From Acanthaster planci (lineage: Eukaryota; Echinodermata; Asteroidea; Valvatida; Acanthasteridae): a stretch of DNA of 64,000 nt. A program made the translations under genes and the position numbers. The stretch's first letter is position 1. Each line of letters opens with the position of its first letter. Below the pieces are notes generated by a model, which worked only from the letters and a program-made list of their open reading frames with translations, made no database searches and was not told the DNA's origin. Shown here one piece after another: positions 36,393 through 60,700 of this stretch. The stretch lies in assembly GCF_001949145.1 (NCBI RefSeq), contig NW_019091370.1, positions 418,804 to 482,803 of the forward strand, in the 5' to 3' direction.

Positions 36393-36458
36393 TCAACCTG
36401 TTTCCTCAACCTGTTTCTTCAACCTGTTTCCTCAACCTGTTTCCTCAACCTGTTTCTC
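36381..36458. repeat. 13-bp tandem repeat, six copies
   Basis: Six consecutive CAACCTGTTTCCT units with single-base variants. The first overlaps the end of the SINE head, suggesting expansion from the SINE terminus or its insertion site. Confidence 0.92.
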
Positions 36459-36647
36459 CTATGTATGCAGTGTAGATAAAACTTTAATGCATTTCATTTG
36501 AAAGGTCTGAAGAAATTTTGTTCTCTTTGTGGGGCAGATTTTGAAAATTAAGCAATTTGAAGACTCCATTTTTTCAAGCAAAAATAAGAGCAAGCCAAGA
36601 CATCTCGTCATTCCTTCTAGTATCTGAAAACCATTCAAAATCAAATG

Positions 36648-36653
36648 TTTATT
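36648..36653 (-). terminator. Likely DDX27 poly(A) signal
   Basis: AATAAA on the minus strand (TTTATT on plus), about 50 nt past the DDX27 stop codon. Confidence 0.5.
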
Positions 36654-36702
36654 AAAGAAAGAGTTGTGTGCCTTCAACTGTTTTGATGTCCCTAATGTTT
36701 CC

Positions 36703-39700
36703 TCACTTCCGTCTCTTGTTGAACTTGCTCGGTTTGAACTTGGACTTGTTTTGTTTACTGGACTTAAATGAAGCTTTCTCTGTTCTTTTCTGTTCCTTGC
36801 GGGCTTCATGAGTTCTGCAAACAGAAAAAAAAGGAAGAATAGTCCAGAATTACAAAGAAATTTGGAGTTGTTACAAGGAGGTGTAACAAAGAAGCAAAAT
36901 TGTAGGATTAGTGATTTTGTTGTACGTTTTATGTCAAATGAAGAGAAAACATGCTTAGAAATGTAATTAGTCTGTGAGCAATCTTCAGATTGAAAATCAA
37001 ACATTCTTCCTCTTTGCCAGAGGTCTGAATATCATTCACAAATAAAAACTCAATAAATGGACCAGCATAACATTTGAATAATAAACCATTTTACCCCTCT
37101 TAATAAACATTACTTTGAAACTTCTAAATTGTATTTTACAATTGGTTTGAAAATTATTGGTAATAGAATTAAATACTAACTTGTTTCTGAACTGTTTGAC
37201 AGAGCGTTTGCCTGTTTGAGTAAGCTCTTTCTCAAATGACGACTTGAACTGGCCACCATTTGTTTTCTTTTTTCTAACGAATGGCTTCTTGTTTTCTGTG
37301 AACAGAAACAGGACATTTGTCAAGAAATTCCACAATATATGGACATATTCCAGACACAAGCTAGTTGGGAGTTGTCAGATGCCTCGAGTCAGAGGCCTTG
37401 ACACAAATCTCACACACTAATGGAAATTAACAAACACTGCCAAAACATTAACCCCATAATGCCCATTTCAGACATCAATCAAAATATCAAATCCACTTTA
37501 GATAAGCCTCCATCCCACTTGCACGTGGACATTTTCATCTTAAAAACCGCAATTGAGAGAAACGAAAATATGGCACACTTTTCAGCACATACCAGTCAAA
37601 AAAAAATGGAGCTTACTGTGCCATGTGTACACTGTTGAAAAGAAAGACACATGATAACTCAGATCGTGGAAGATCCTGCCTACTGCTCTTGTGGACAAGC
37701 AATGTATCATCCTCTACGGATACATATCAAAAGCTGATCATCATTTAGCATTATACCTGACGGTTGTTCTTGATTCCTTAAACCTCGGATGACATGACCT
37801 TTGTGTGACCTCTTGGCTTCTCTCTTGGAGAAAAGCTGGGCCTTCTCCAATTCTCGCTGGATGCGACGCTCATTCTAGATGGCAAGCAAACACAAATTTA
37901 GTTTATAATCATATGACCAAAAATATTTGGGGCAAGTCAGAAAATTCTTTTGACTTTTGGGAAGGAGTATGTCATCATGGACAGAGTAAGTTTGAGAAAA
38001 GAGCCAATATCACAAGAGAGCCTTTAGTTTTCACTTACTTGATCACTAGCCACCTGCTCCGCCTGCTCTTTCTTGGCCTTCTTCTTCGATTTTTTATCCA
38101 TTTTTTCTGGATTTAGTTTAAGCTTGTCTAAAAAAAAGGGCAAACGTGAACAATTTTAAATGACTACAATGGATACAACAGTAAAAGAAATGTTTTCAAC
38201 CAAAAACAACTTCTCCAACATTTCTGTAATTTCCAACCTCTTCTGGTCACTTTTCCCAAGTCTAAATTCAGCTGACATGAAGTCAAACAAGCCAGTGTGA
38301 GCACTGACCTATTTCTTGCACCCGTTCTTTGTGTGTCTGGAACCACGTCCTCTTGGGACGACTGAAGATTTCTTTCTGATGTTCTAGCATGGCGTTAGCC
38401 TTGTGCATTTGCAGCTCGGTGATACGCATCTCTTTCTCTTCTTCTTCCAACCGCATCACTTCCCCGATGTCTTCCTCCAAGCTTGCAATCTTGTCACGGT
38501 ACTTCTGTACAACATCTGTAATAGATTTCATTCAAGAAGATAAGATAATTTATCTACTCACACTCTCTTCCGCTGAAATGTGCCAAACACTTTTATAAAC
38601 TACATAAAATATCTGTTAGCCTCAGAAAATCACTTCAAACTTTTCATTTCAATCATACAAATACGACTATGTAAGGGGCTGTCCAAAGTTTTCAACATTT
38701 TCACAGCAGTACAGAGTACTTTTTTCAAGAGCCCCCTCAACCAAAATAGTACTTATCAACATTTTTCGAGATCTTGAAATGCTGACGGTGTCCTGTAGGC
38801 ACAACATTGCTAGAAAGTACCACAACCATAACCATATACGTGCAAATATAAGCATTTTTGAAAATCTTTATGTATTTAAAACTAAAAGGTCAAATATGAA
38901 AAAAAATGTAAACACATTATTCAACTTTTTTTCATTTATGTTTAATCATCAATTGCAGGGTGAATTTTTTTCCAAATATAAAGATGTTTGATAAGCACAT
39001 GTCAGTCTTTATACTTCTATGGCATGGTTTCACTTAAAGAAATGTGCATATGGAAATGGAGTTCTTAAAAAAAATTCAATTGACCAGTTTCATTGAAATG
39101 GTTGAAGACTACTGTAAAGTTACTACAGGTCGAAAATTATACTCCAATCATATTTGGCAATAAATCAATCAAATCAAACCTCAATAAAATTATGTTGTTA
39201 AATGTTAATACCACATGTAGGAATGATGTGTCACGATGTCAAAGGTCATTTTCCGATACTCTACTTTGTCTCTGTTTAAGGCTTCGTCTCCGAGGTCAAG
39301 CCCCTTGCAATTGTGGGCCTAAATTGTTGAAATATAATCAAAGTAATATAATGCTTGACTCTTTTGAATTTTATTTTTTATTTTGTGGCACTATCAAACT
39401 GATTAATACGCTTACAGTTCCAAGTCATGTAGGAAAAATAGTTGAAGCCTCATGAGTGGAGTATTTGAAAATGGCCCGTACCGCTGGCGTGTCACGCTGT
39501 ATGTACTGAGCTGAGAGACGTGATCGCCCTGATTGGCTGGGTTCGTGTACATTCACTACACGTACATGCATTGTGCGTTGAACTCCATGGTTGAACCACC
39601 GGGCCGTGCTACAGTGACGTGGGTGGCTGTGGGCACGATGCATGCGAACCTTGGAGCAAGCTTTCAGCGCGCAACTGGTGATTACGTAAATGCTTGCTTT

Positions 39701-42700
39701 TTTCTTGAATTTTCATATTTTACATTGGAATGAGAATACTTCTGAAACATCAACATTTTACAGGATCCAAAAAGTCACATACAGCCCACGACCGCCTCCC
39801 CCGTCGTACACTTTGTACGACCATGAAAATGTTGAAAACTTTGGACGGCCCCTACACACCAACAGATTACTTGTTACCCAGTTGGATCTGCTTACCTTGA
39901 GGTACTATTCTACTCTTAACTGGATTATTTGCTTTCTTCACAATGTCCTTCAGAAGTTTCCTCTCTCGTTCTCCTACAAGACTAACAGCTCTATGACAAG
40001 AAGATGATTCAGAGAATATACATTGTAAGTGTGGAAGCCAAGGAATAGGTTTATGAAGCTAGAAAGGCTCATATGTATCTATGTCCTTTAACACTAACCN
40101 NNNNNNNNNNNNNNNNNNNNNNNNNNNNNNNNNNNNNNNNNNNNNNNNNNNNNNNNNNNNNNNNNNNNNNNNNNNNNNNNNNNNNNNNNNNNNNNNNNNN
40201 NNNNNNNNNNNNNNNNNNNNNNNNNNNNNNNNNNNNNNNNNNNNNNNNNNNNNNNNNNNNNNNNNNNNNNNNNNNNNNNNNNNNNNNNNNNNNNNNNNNN
40301 NNNNNNNNNNNNNNNNNNNNNNNNNNNNNNNNNNNNNNNNNNNNNNNNNNNNNNNNNNNNNNNNNNNNNNNNNNNNNNNNNNNNNNNNNNNNNNNNNNNN
40401 NNNNNNNNNNNNNNNNNNNNNNNNNNNNNNNNNNNNNNNNNNNNNNNNNNNNNNNNNNNNNNNNNNNNNNNNNNNNNNNNNNNNNNNNNNNNNNNNNNNN
40501 NNNNNNNNNNNNNNNNNNNNNNNNNNNNNNNNNNNNNNNNNNNNNNNNNNNNNNNNNNNNNNNNNNNNNNNNNNNNNNNNNNNNNNNNNNNNNNNNNNNN
40601 NNNNNNNNNNNNNNNNNNNNNNNNNNNNNNNNNNNNNNNNNNNNNNNNNNNNNNNNNNNNNNNNNNNNNNNNNNNNNNNNNNNNNNNNNNNNNNNNNNNN
40701 NNNNNNNNNNNNNNNNNNNNNNNNNNNNNNNNNNNNNNNNNNNNNNNNNNNNNNNNNNNNNNNNNNNNNNNNNNNNNNNNNNNNNNNNNNNNNNNNNNNN
40801 NNNNNNNNNNNNNNNNAAAGTGCCACAGCACTGTATGGTACATTGTCTTATCGCTTGTATTTTATGGCTTCTGAGAACAATGTGGTCATGTCCTCTTACA
40901 AGCGACAGCACTCAGTACTACATTTTACTGCAAGTAGTAATTTGTAGTATTATGTAGGGTTAGGGTTAAAGTACTATTCAGTTCTAAGACCAAACAGCAT
41001 TTAACCTAAGGATGAATCTCATGATATGCTTGCACTTACCGACCACTTTTGCCAGCCCTGGCTGTTCTTCCAACCCTGTGTACATAATGCTTCAGTGTAC
41101 TTGGCAGTGTGAAATTTATTATCTAAATAAAACAGAGGGACACAATGTGCGTTGTAAACATAAATACGAAACGATCATGAAATTTTACATCAGATGTGAA
41201 GAAATTTGACCTTGAGTCTTACAATTAGTTCCAAGTCACTGATCTGTAGAGAACTAATGTCAATATTAACAAAATTCCGATTATGTAAACCTACACTGCC
41301 GAGTAATAAATGCCATTAATGTCACTTAAATATTTGCCAAAAATGTTGTGGAGCAACAAAGATTTCATATTCCTTTCTGCTTACAGGTGACTTAGGGTAA
41401 ATACATCATCTCAGGCCCTCACTGTACCATGCCACATTAATCACAACTAAATGGGTACATCTATGATCTCAATATCGATCCTCAATCTTACTGTTTTAAC
41501 CCCCTCAATATCCAGTCCTCTTGCAGCTAGATCAGTGGCAACTAACACATCAATACTCTCTTCTTTGAAACGGCGAAGTGTTTCCAATCGCTACAAATAA
41601 GAGAGAGAGCTATTACTCACACCCTGCAAGCAATGACAGGCATCTCCAAACTGTTAGGAAATACATCAGTTCATAAGCACAACTAAGGATAACTTGAAAG
41701 CTCAGCGAGAGGAAGTTAACATTCAACTGTTTGGGGTGAGTTGCTGTAGCTCACCTGTGCCTGAGATAAGTTGCCATGGAGCTCACCAACATTTAGCCCA
41801 AACAGTCCCAAGATTATGTGCAGCCGATGAGCTTGGACCTTGGTCTGTACAAACATGATGCAATGATCATGGAAAGTCCGACTGCACAATGCTGCACAAA
41901 GCAATGCCAAAGGAGAAAAATCATATTTATCTCAAAAAATGTGCACGTATCATTTCTTCACAATCCCAAATAGCCTGATCAGTGCTTTTGTATCAATCCA
42001 AATGGAAATAGGATGTTATGTTTAGCACACAAATTAGAAAACAAGCATAAAAACAAAGAATAAACTTCTATCTTGTGAAATTCTGACCACACGCCAAACA
42101 GCATGCAATGCACTGATTTTGGAAATCTTATTTTCATTCAGAGAGTTGCACCTGCCACAACAGCTTCTCTGTCACCCTCTCTGTTTGGACGAATGCGAAT
42201 GAATTCTTGTCGTAGGTTATACGCTACATCAGTGTTCTCATTGATAAACAGCTTGACTGGGTTCTTGAGGGAAACTGCAACAAGATCTTTGACCTGTAAG
42301 AGAAGAAGTCAGGCACGATTTCTCAAATCTCATTTTTGCAATACTCTAGACATTATTACGAAGCAAAGGAAGGAGCCAGTGATGGCATCTTATCTGCAAC
42401 GACTGCTGTGTGCAATTACCACCTTTTCAAATACCAAAGAAGTCTCCTACACCGTTTTGGCTCATTGGAAGTGCTGGAGAGAGGACAAATGGTACAAGAA
42501 CGCAAATTGAACAAATTCACAATCATCAATCACGCTAGTTGTGTTGTTTACAAATGCTAAATGTACCTAACAGTATTTCATAGCAAACTTCATACCTCAT
42601 CTGTCATAGTAGCAGAGAATAACATTGTCTGTCTGCTGTGAGAACACAGTCTGATAATTTCCTTCATCTGCTCAGCAAAGTACTCGTCCAGCATCCTAAT

Positions 42701-45700
42701 TAGACACAAGACAGATAAAACCAACAATTTAGTAGTATTGAGAATGAGTATGAAGTCTTTCTAAAAACTCGATGGTTTCAGCATAAAATTTGTCCTGATT
42801 CTGGAAAAATTGGTAGCTTTCCTCTATAAATGTACGACTGAAAAAATAAGATTTGAGGTTTTACCTGTCAGCCTCATCAAGAATGAGAATTTCAACGTCT
42901 TTGAGGTCAAAGGATGGAGCATTATGTAGATGATCAATGAGACGACCTGGTGTTGCTATGACGATATCAGGGCCTTTCCTCAACGCTGCTTCCTGGAGCT
43001 TCACATCCAAACCACCTGAAAGGGATTTCATAATCAGCATTTTATAATTTAAAAAAGTGAACTAACAAGAACATGGGGCGGAGTCAATTAGAATAATTCA
43101 CTATTCGAATGTTCAACCTTCAATTTGATCGAATATCTGAATATTCCGTCGCACCGACCGGCAGATTGTTGAACAAACCACATACAAAATCAGTTGCAAT
43201 AACATACACAATGGTATTGTACATTATGATCAATATAATAGCTTCTCATATCTAGGAGTATCTCCAACCATGATTTAGCAAGATTTAAGAGGTGAACAAG
43301 AATTCTTGCCCTGTGGAATATTTCTATTCCTTTGAAATTATTTAAAGAATAAGTTACTTTTTAAATTGTTGTAAGATTTCTGACACTTTTCATTTGAATC
43401 TACTTGAAACAAGCCTCCATAGTGCAATTATTCTCATTTAAAACAAAAGAAAAATTTTTCTTCCTTTTCATGAATTTTGCTTTCGAATACTCAAATTCGA
43501 AAACAATATTCGAATATTTGACAATTGATTGAATATTCAGATATTCAGCACAGTCCTACAAGAATAAGATTCAAATTCACCACCTAAAGAAAAATATATC
43601 ATTATGATGATCGTATGGTCAAAGTGCAACTGCTTCATGATTTCATAAATTATCTGCAGAAATTACTCGACTCTAAAATAAAAAAAGAAAATCTACTTTG
43701 ACAGGATTCCAGCTTTGATCTCAGTAATACCAAGACAACAGTGCGCTACCAGACATACTCTCTCTTTTCCAGAAATACTATTACACTCATTTTCTTAGCT
43801 TGTGCAGTTAGACAATGATTACATGATTAGATCACGATCATTGATTAATAAATTCAACGAAGACACCATGTCACTGATGTCACACATACCAACTGCTAGA
43901 CAGCACTCTATACTGCTGAATTGGGCCAGTTCCCTGGTAACCGTATGAACCTGCACACCTAGCTCTCTGGTGGGTACCAGTACCAAGACACGAGTGATTG
44001 TCAATGCTTGCTTGGGCTTATACAGCAGTCGCTCCAGAACAGGTAACATAAACGCTGCCGTTTTACCTGTGATAAACGGGAGTGGTTGAAATTCAAGTTG
44101 AATTCAAATGAAATTTATGTTGCAATGCCTCACACTGACTTCTCAATACCCCTCAAATCTTCACCACTTTAACGTCTATAAAATATCAGATGATAATTTA
44201 CAAAATTGTCCAAACCTACAATGTCCACAGCACAGGGATAGGTACCAACCAGCACTGAAACTGAGGAAGCTAAGCAGTAGCTTGACTTTCATTGACCAAT
44301 TCAAACAACCAAACTAACCCACTTACCAGTTCCTGTAGCTGAGCAAGCACAGATGTCCTTACCAAGAAGAGCTACTGGGATAGTCTGAGCCTGGATGGGG
44401 GTCGGCCTCACAAAGTTTATTGCAGTTATGGCCTGCAAGTATAAAAATACCATCAAGTTATCAACTCACCATTTGGAACTTGCAAGAACAAGAGCGATTC
44501 ACAGCATTTTCTAAAAGTAAATTCCACCACTCGACAAACTGACTCCAAATTTCCAACCTTGTCACTTATCACCTATGGAGGGGTTCCAAAGATTTCAAAA
44601 GTGACTATGAGTTTTTCCTTGACACAATACAAAGAATGATAAACTAATTGCCTTGAGAAGTGGTCTGGACAGGTTCATCTCTTGGAAGCTGCTGTAGCCA
44701 GCCAGCTCTGGCGCCTCATCAAAGAATTTGGCCTTCTTTGTTTCTTCATCATCAGAATCAGAATCATCTACTCATTGAGAATATAACAAAAAATTGCACT
44801 TTTAATGGACACTTTTATTTCCAAATAACTTTGTTAACTTTAAACTAGAAATTTCTTTTACCCATCTATATCACACTTTGGTGAAACAATATTACAATTT
44901 GATTTTAGAATAAAATAACTAATGCTTGAATTTGATGGCTCATTTAACCCCTTGATTAGACAATAGCACCTATTATTTTTCAGCCCTCTTTAGTGGTATA
45001 ATTTTGCTACATGTGATACACTGGAACCAGGAAATTAATATTATAAACAGAAAAATAAAATGGTAAATATTTCAAGTTGGGACCTTTTTTATGTTTCCTC
45101 TTGATTCTTTTCTCACTGGTTGATTTGACTTTGATTTGGTCCCATGTCATATCCTCCACTCCCATATCTTCATCCTCGATCTCTTCTTCCTCATCATCTG
45201 CACTATTGTCATGGTTACTATCTTCTTTTGCACCACTTTGAAATGCATGATCTCCCTTTGTCACATCCAATTCTTTTGCTTTAGCTTTGTCAAGTTCCTC
45301 AGACTCCTTTTTCTGCAGTTGGCAAAATTGCAACATCAATGAGGTTAATATAATTTTCTACTAGCATTTTCTATGAATATTAACCAGAATTTGAGAATGA
45401 CTCAAGAGAATTAATGAATGATGAAAAACGTACAATGCTTCTTTGAGAGCTTAAAATGTTGAGGAAAGTTATGAACAGGACCAGACTTGGCAATAAATGT
45501 GCTGCCATCGGAAGTCCAAAAATTTATTACACAATCTATGCAAGGAAAAATGTGAAAAAGATGTTTGACACAACTTTACATGTAAATTGAAGTAATACAA
45601 ATGACAACTTATACTATACTTACTTTTCTCTTCTCACTTCGGATCTTGGCAATTTTTTGCTCCAACGAGGTATTTGTTTGAATCAGTGTGTGGCCTCGGG

Positions 45701-46778
45701 GCTTCAAAGTTTTAATTAGGTTTGAGGTCCAAGCACTGTTTTCATCAAAGGCACGCTCTGAGAATACAAAGTCCTGTGAAAAATCTTCCTGGCCCTTCTT
45801 TTGCCTCTTAAGTTTGGACAATTTCTTTGGCCTGAGAGCCTATTGAGTATAAAAATCAACAAAAAGAAAGGAAAACACAAAAATGCATAATTTTTGTTTG
45901 GCTCTTTGATGGTAAAATTAATTTTACCCTTCAATGATATTAAGTTCTTGGATACTATTTAACAGTTGGTAATGAAAATCAAGTCAGGAAACAAGATATG
46001 GAAGAATTTCTCAGCTGACAATATCAGAGCAAGTACAATTTACATCATGTATATGTACGTAGATGCAATTTAACTTCTGTTCTTAAAATTTAATAACATT
46101 AACAAGAAAAAATATTTTATAGAAAAACTATACTAAAATATTATAGTGAAAAAAACAATTCAGCATATTTATTTGTCATGTTTTACTCTGTCAGGTCTGT
46201 TCTTTTTGAGGTCTCACACCATGCCAAAAAGTTCTTGTAAACATCTTTATTAGAAAATATTAACTTTCAACCTATTCAGTGTTTAAACATGTCAAATGTT
46301 ATAGTCAGTAATCATGGTAAATCTAATCAAAACATGATCATCATGATGATAATAACAGAGAAAAAACTGATAAAAACAATTTCAAAGTAAGTGTACATGG
46401 TAAAACTTCAACACCATATTCATCTAACTAGAAGAGCAATTGCATTCACCATGTTCACGCCATGCTGAACCCTGGTGTCGGAAATAAGCACCTTTAACAT
46501 TAAGTTAAACTAATTACATGTATCACCCACGTGAGTACGTATGCACGTGTACATGTATATGTAACGTGTCGTGTGTTTATAAAGTCCTATTTCAAGTTGC
46601 ACGACAAAACAGGTCATAACAACCACAAAATACAGAAAAAATTGTTATTGAAAGGATCAAGGTATGTGCAAGTTTTTCTCCACAACACTACCTCCTCGTC
46701 GCTACTCGTGTCTTCTGAGGCAACAGGTATTTCTTCGTCCTCTTGAATCGTCCCGATGAAGTCACCGGGCAGCGCCAT
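36703..46778 (-). CDS. DDX27: DDX27 DEAD-box RNA helicase (18 exons)
   Basis: Nucleolar ATP-dependent RNA helicase (yeast Drs1) for large-subunit rRNA processing. Exons 5' to 3': 46778-46692, 45839-45624, 45312-45084, 44767-44652, 44432-44327, 44066-43890, 43015-42865, 42695-42596, 42293-42152, 41891-41755, 41590-41492, 41122-41040, 39990-39896, 38515-38309, 38127-38039, 37874-37757, 37295-37181, 36814-36703. Phases chain to 792 aa (human 796). Motifs in order: acidic N-terminus with [17 protein letters not shown]-motif; ATGTGKT (about 247-254); PTREL; TPGR; DEAD (about 357); [24 protein letters not shown] (about 535-542); basic tail ending FNKRRK. An in-frame ATG at 46820 exists, but 46778 matches the family start. 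Intron 4 appears to be GC-AG. The N gap lies in intron 12. Confidence 0.95.
38672..39854. mobile_element. TIR-bounded non-autonomous DNA transposon in DDX27 intron 13
   Basis: About 1.18 kb. The left end AAGGGGCTGTCCAAAG followed by TTTTCAACATTTTC recurs inverted at the right end (TAGGGGCCGTCCAAAG read outward-in), giving TIRs of at least 35 bp with few mismatches. No transposase frame inside. Possible TA duplication at both ends. Confidence 0.7.
40100..40816. other. Assembly gap (717 N)
   Basis: Run of N between DDX27 exons 12 (41040) and 13 (39990), so it interrupts an intron and no coding sequence is lost. Frames spanning it are artefacts. Confidence 1.
43095..43560. mobile_element. Possible hAT-like MITE in DDX27 intron 6
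   Basis: Both ends hold ATTCGAAT/GAATATTCAGATATTC words in inverted arrangement. The right end reads TAGGACTGTGCTGAATATC on the minus strand, resembling hAT-type termini. The ends are diverged, so limits are approximate. Confidence 0.3.
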
Positions 46779-47032
46779 TTTGAAAGGATTTTTACACACA
46801 AACAGCGCGCAGCCGCACAACTAGTTAACGTGTTTTATATCCACCGGTTTGCTTGTAACTTGGATAAATTAAACGATTAGCAGTTAAAGTATCCAAGTCT
46901 AGTTGCCATTTCATTGAAATTATAAGCTTGTACAATTTAATTGTGGTGTACAGACTAGAGGTAATTTTCTCATGATCTTAATTGTGAATGATGATTCAAC
47001 ATATATATGATCATGATGATGTATAGAATGAC
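46779..47032. promoter_or_regulatory. Bidirectional DDX27/ITFG1 promoter interval
   Basis: The start codons of DDX27 (minus, 46778) and ITFG1 (plus, 47033) are 254 bp apart and head to head, so both 5' UTRs and promoters must fit here or overlap. No clear TATA box in a standard position. Confidence 0.7.
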
Positions 47033-57738
<10,706 letters not shown>

Positions 57739-60700
57739 TCAATCACCTGATTTCATCTATATTCCTTGCTCTATACCCAGTCTGTCAACAATTGGAGGTT
57801 CGGGATAGTCAACTGTCTACCCCCAATCGACGATGTTAATTTAAAAGCTACGTGCGCGGCCGTGTGGTGTGACTGGCCTTGTTACATAAGAGCCAGCAAT
57901 AGTTCAACTTACTCTGGATTACTTCTACAAATATCATTGTGGAAAAAACATTCCACATACTTAAATGTTCCATGAACAATTTTTTTGGCTACGTCACAAC
58001 ATCAGTTTTGCCAACTTGTGTCGGAAAAAACTATATCAATGTACTATGCAGACCAATAACTAAAACTAAAAAAATCCACAGACACTGTAACCAAAACAAA
58101 CCGAACTTACAATTAAAATGACGACGTCAATGTATCATTTGAGCGAGGTTAATATTAGAAAGCATGCTTGAAATATTCATAAAGAGTGATTTCTTTCCAT
58201 GGTGCGCTCGTTCCTGGTCAAGAAAAACACAATGTTTGTTATGAAATGGTGGCGATAGTCGTTTATGTTGCCGATTGTTAAACCGCCCAATGATCGTCGA
58301 CGCCGAAGAGTTTTTGTTGCTGACGGATGTTATACAGATGTGTACATTTTTGTTCAAAATTTAGCTGAAACTACTCTTATATCACTTTATAAAATTTCCT
58401 TTATTTCGAATGCTACACACTATGCAGTATACGTGGCAGTTTTCTACAACGTTTTGACAACTGCGTCTTTCCTTGGCTGCATGTGTAATTACATTATTCA
58501 TGAAATGTAATAAGATGTAAAAACTCTAATCCTCTTTCTCTTCTGTCGTGCTTTTGTTCAATTAATAAGGTGTATTGTACATGTATATTGATGCTAATTA
58601 TTTATTCAGAATTGTCTTAAGTATATTTACATGTAGTTTGTTTCTTACAAATACAGCGGCACCATAAAGTGACAGTGTATCGTATAATATTGTAATTTAT
58701 TTATTCTTCCAAAATCATATTTGTTTCATGATCGGCGTCAACTCTAGTGCTGAAAGCAAATTCTTGTTGTGTCTGAAAGTATGATTAAAATTTGTGTTAG
58801 CCTAGGCATTTGGCTTTTCTGCTAAATCAGTTCCGATATCTCTCTAAGTGAGTCAAGAATGAAGCACGGAGAACCCTTGTGGCTTTCGCTTTAATCGCCA
58901 GTAGTGATTTCAAGAAGTATATACAGTACATTGAATGGGGCGTGCATGCTGTAATTATCTGCACTACACACGCTCTCGATCTCGCACTTTTTGCTTTAAA
59001 GATGACAAAAACCAGCTATTTATCTATTGTCGAATTAATTATGAATAAGACAGGCAGATTAGTACTCGCCCGTGTCGCTTTGTGGTGTTGGTGGAAAACG
59101 GAAGTAGGTGCAAGATTATGTCGCAACTGAATTTGAGGCAATTATAGAGATGGTTAGTATTTTGTTTAAGAGTGGTAAAGTCGAATTAGTTGAAATTCGA
59201 AGAGTTTAATTTTGCTGGTTGTTTTTAGTTCAGTAAAACGTAGGATTGCCGTTATGGTGCAACTGTGGTCTGCGTCAGCGCTGTGAAATTCAGAGCAAGA
59301 CCCAAAATCTTTTGGCTAAAAAACTGACGGGTCGACTCGTCATACCACGTGGCGCTACACTGCGCATCCTCTTGTTTAGCGTCAAGCTGACGGATCTTGT
59401 CTTGTTAATACAACAAAGTCTCTTGTAACAATTGTCTCTCTTCGTGGAGGATTTACTTTTATTGCAGGAAAGTGTGTTACATCAGTCTGAAACTAAACCA
59501 ACTTTTTTAGAGAAAAAGAAAGCGTAGGCGAACACACTGAGGAGACCAGAACGTGTAGTTCCAAGATTGAAGCCATTCGTGTATTGATTAACTTCTCTAT
59601 GTAAATTGTGTACATTCATTTGGGGGAATGAGGTTTAAATAAAAAGCTTTAAAGGTTTTCGTGGTTTTGTGATGGCTTTTGTTTGCTTTAGACTCAAATG
59701 TTCGTAAAGCTTGCCTAGCGGTACGTGTAGTAAACTCATAATGATCAGGCGTCTGCGCCGCGCCCCAGACTCGACCAAGTTCCCTACCCCCACTCTCGAC
59801 AGGTATTTGAAGTCGGGTGCTGCTGTTCTGGCACTTATCTGGTATTCCATCAATTGGGATAAGTGGTATGCTTATCTATTCATTGAATCATCATTGACTT
59901 TGTGGAACGAATTATTCTAAGCTAAGCGAGTTCCAGAGATAATGTTGACTGCGTAGACAATCATTCCAACCCCGTGTGTAAAATGGAAGGTGCCGCACTT
60001 TTCAAAGCCGATGAAGGGCGCCCACGTCGATATCGTTTGGACGCCATATTGCATTCTCATGCACGTCAAGCGCTACATGTGTCGCAAGTCGTATATTTTC
60101 GAGGTTTGTATCGATTTTCTTCCGGACTTTGTCATGAAACAAGCAACCAGTTTTCGAAACACATTTCTTGTAATACCTTAAGTATTTCCGACAGAACTTT
60201 ACTGCGATACACACACTAGAAATGGTGATTTTTAGAAGATAATTGGTCGTAAAATTAGGGCCCGTTTTGTTTTAGCGAGGTTCCCCCCGGTCAAGGGGTG
60301 CAGTTAGGAAAAGGGGTGCCAATCCTGAGCTGTGCAGTGTCGCGTTGATAGGCCTGAGGTTAGCCCGCATTGGATGTATCGAGTGTGTTGGGCCTATATT
60401 CGTATGAGAACCAACGATTTAAATTTGAAACCCCAGTTTGTAGAGGCAGAATTGAAGATAATGAAATACTGAAAAAAATTAAGTCGAAACAGTAAACAAT
60501 AAAGGCCTAAGCCTACATTACTTTTTTTCTTGTTTTCCATACGTACATACATTTTATAATTTTCATATATGAGTACGACTGAGCATGATGAGATTGTTAC
60601 TGATGCAGCACAGTTCCAAGGGCTTTGACGTAAGAGTCCATATACAGACATCACTGATTTTCCCTTGCAGTGGTTTGTTAGCCATCCATCAGAAAGTGAT

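Noticed and set aside
40059-40957. Long open frames across 40100-40816
   Set aside because: They are runs of N inside a DDX27 intron.
46820-46820. Upstream in-frame ATG as the DDX27 start
   Set aside because: Family alignment begins at [11 protein letters not shown] (46778). The upstream 14 residues resemble no DDX27.
59635-60220. CpG-richer segment with several short frames on both strands
   Set aside because: No family resemblance. More likely promoter or 5' UTR of the next gene, but unproven.
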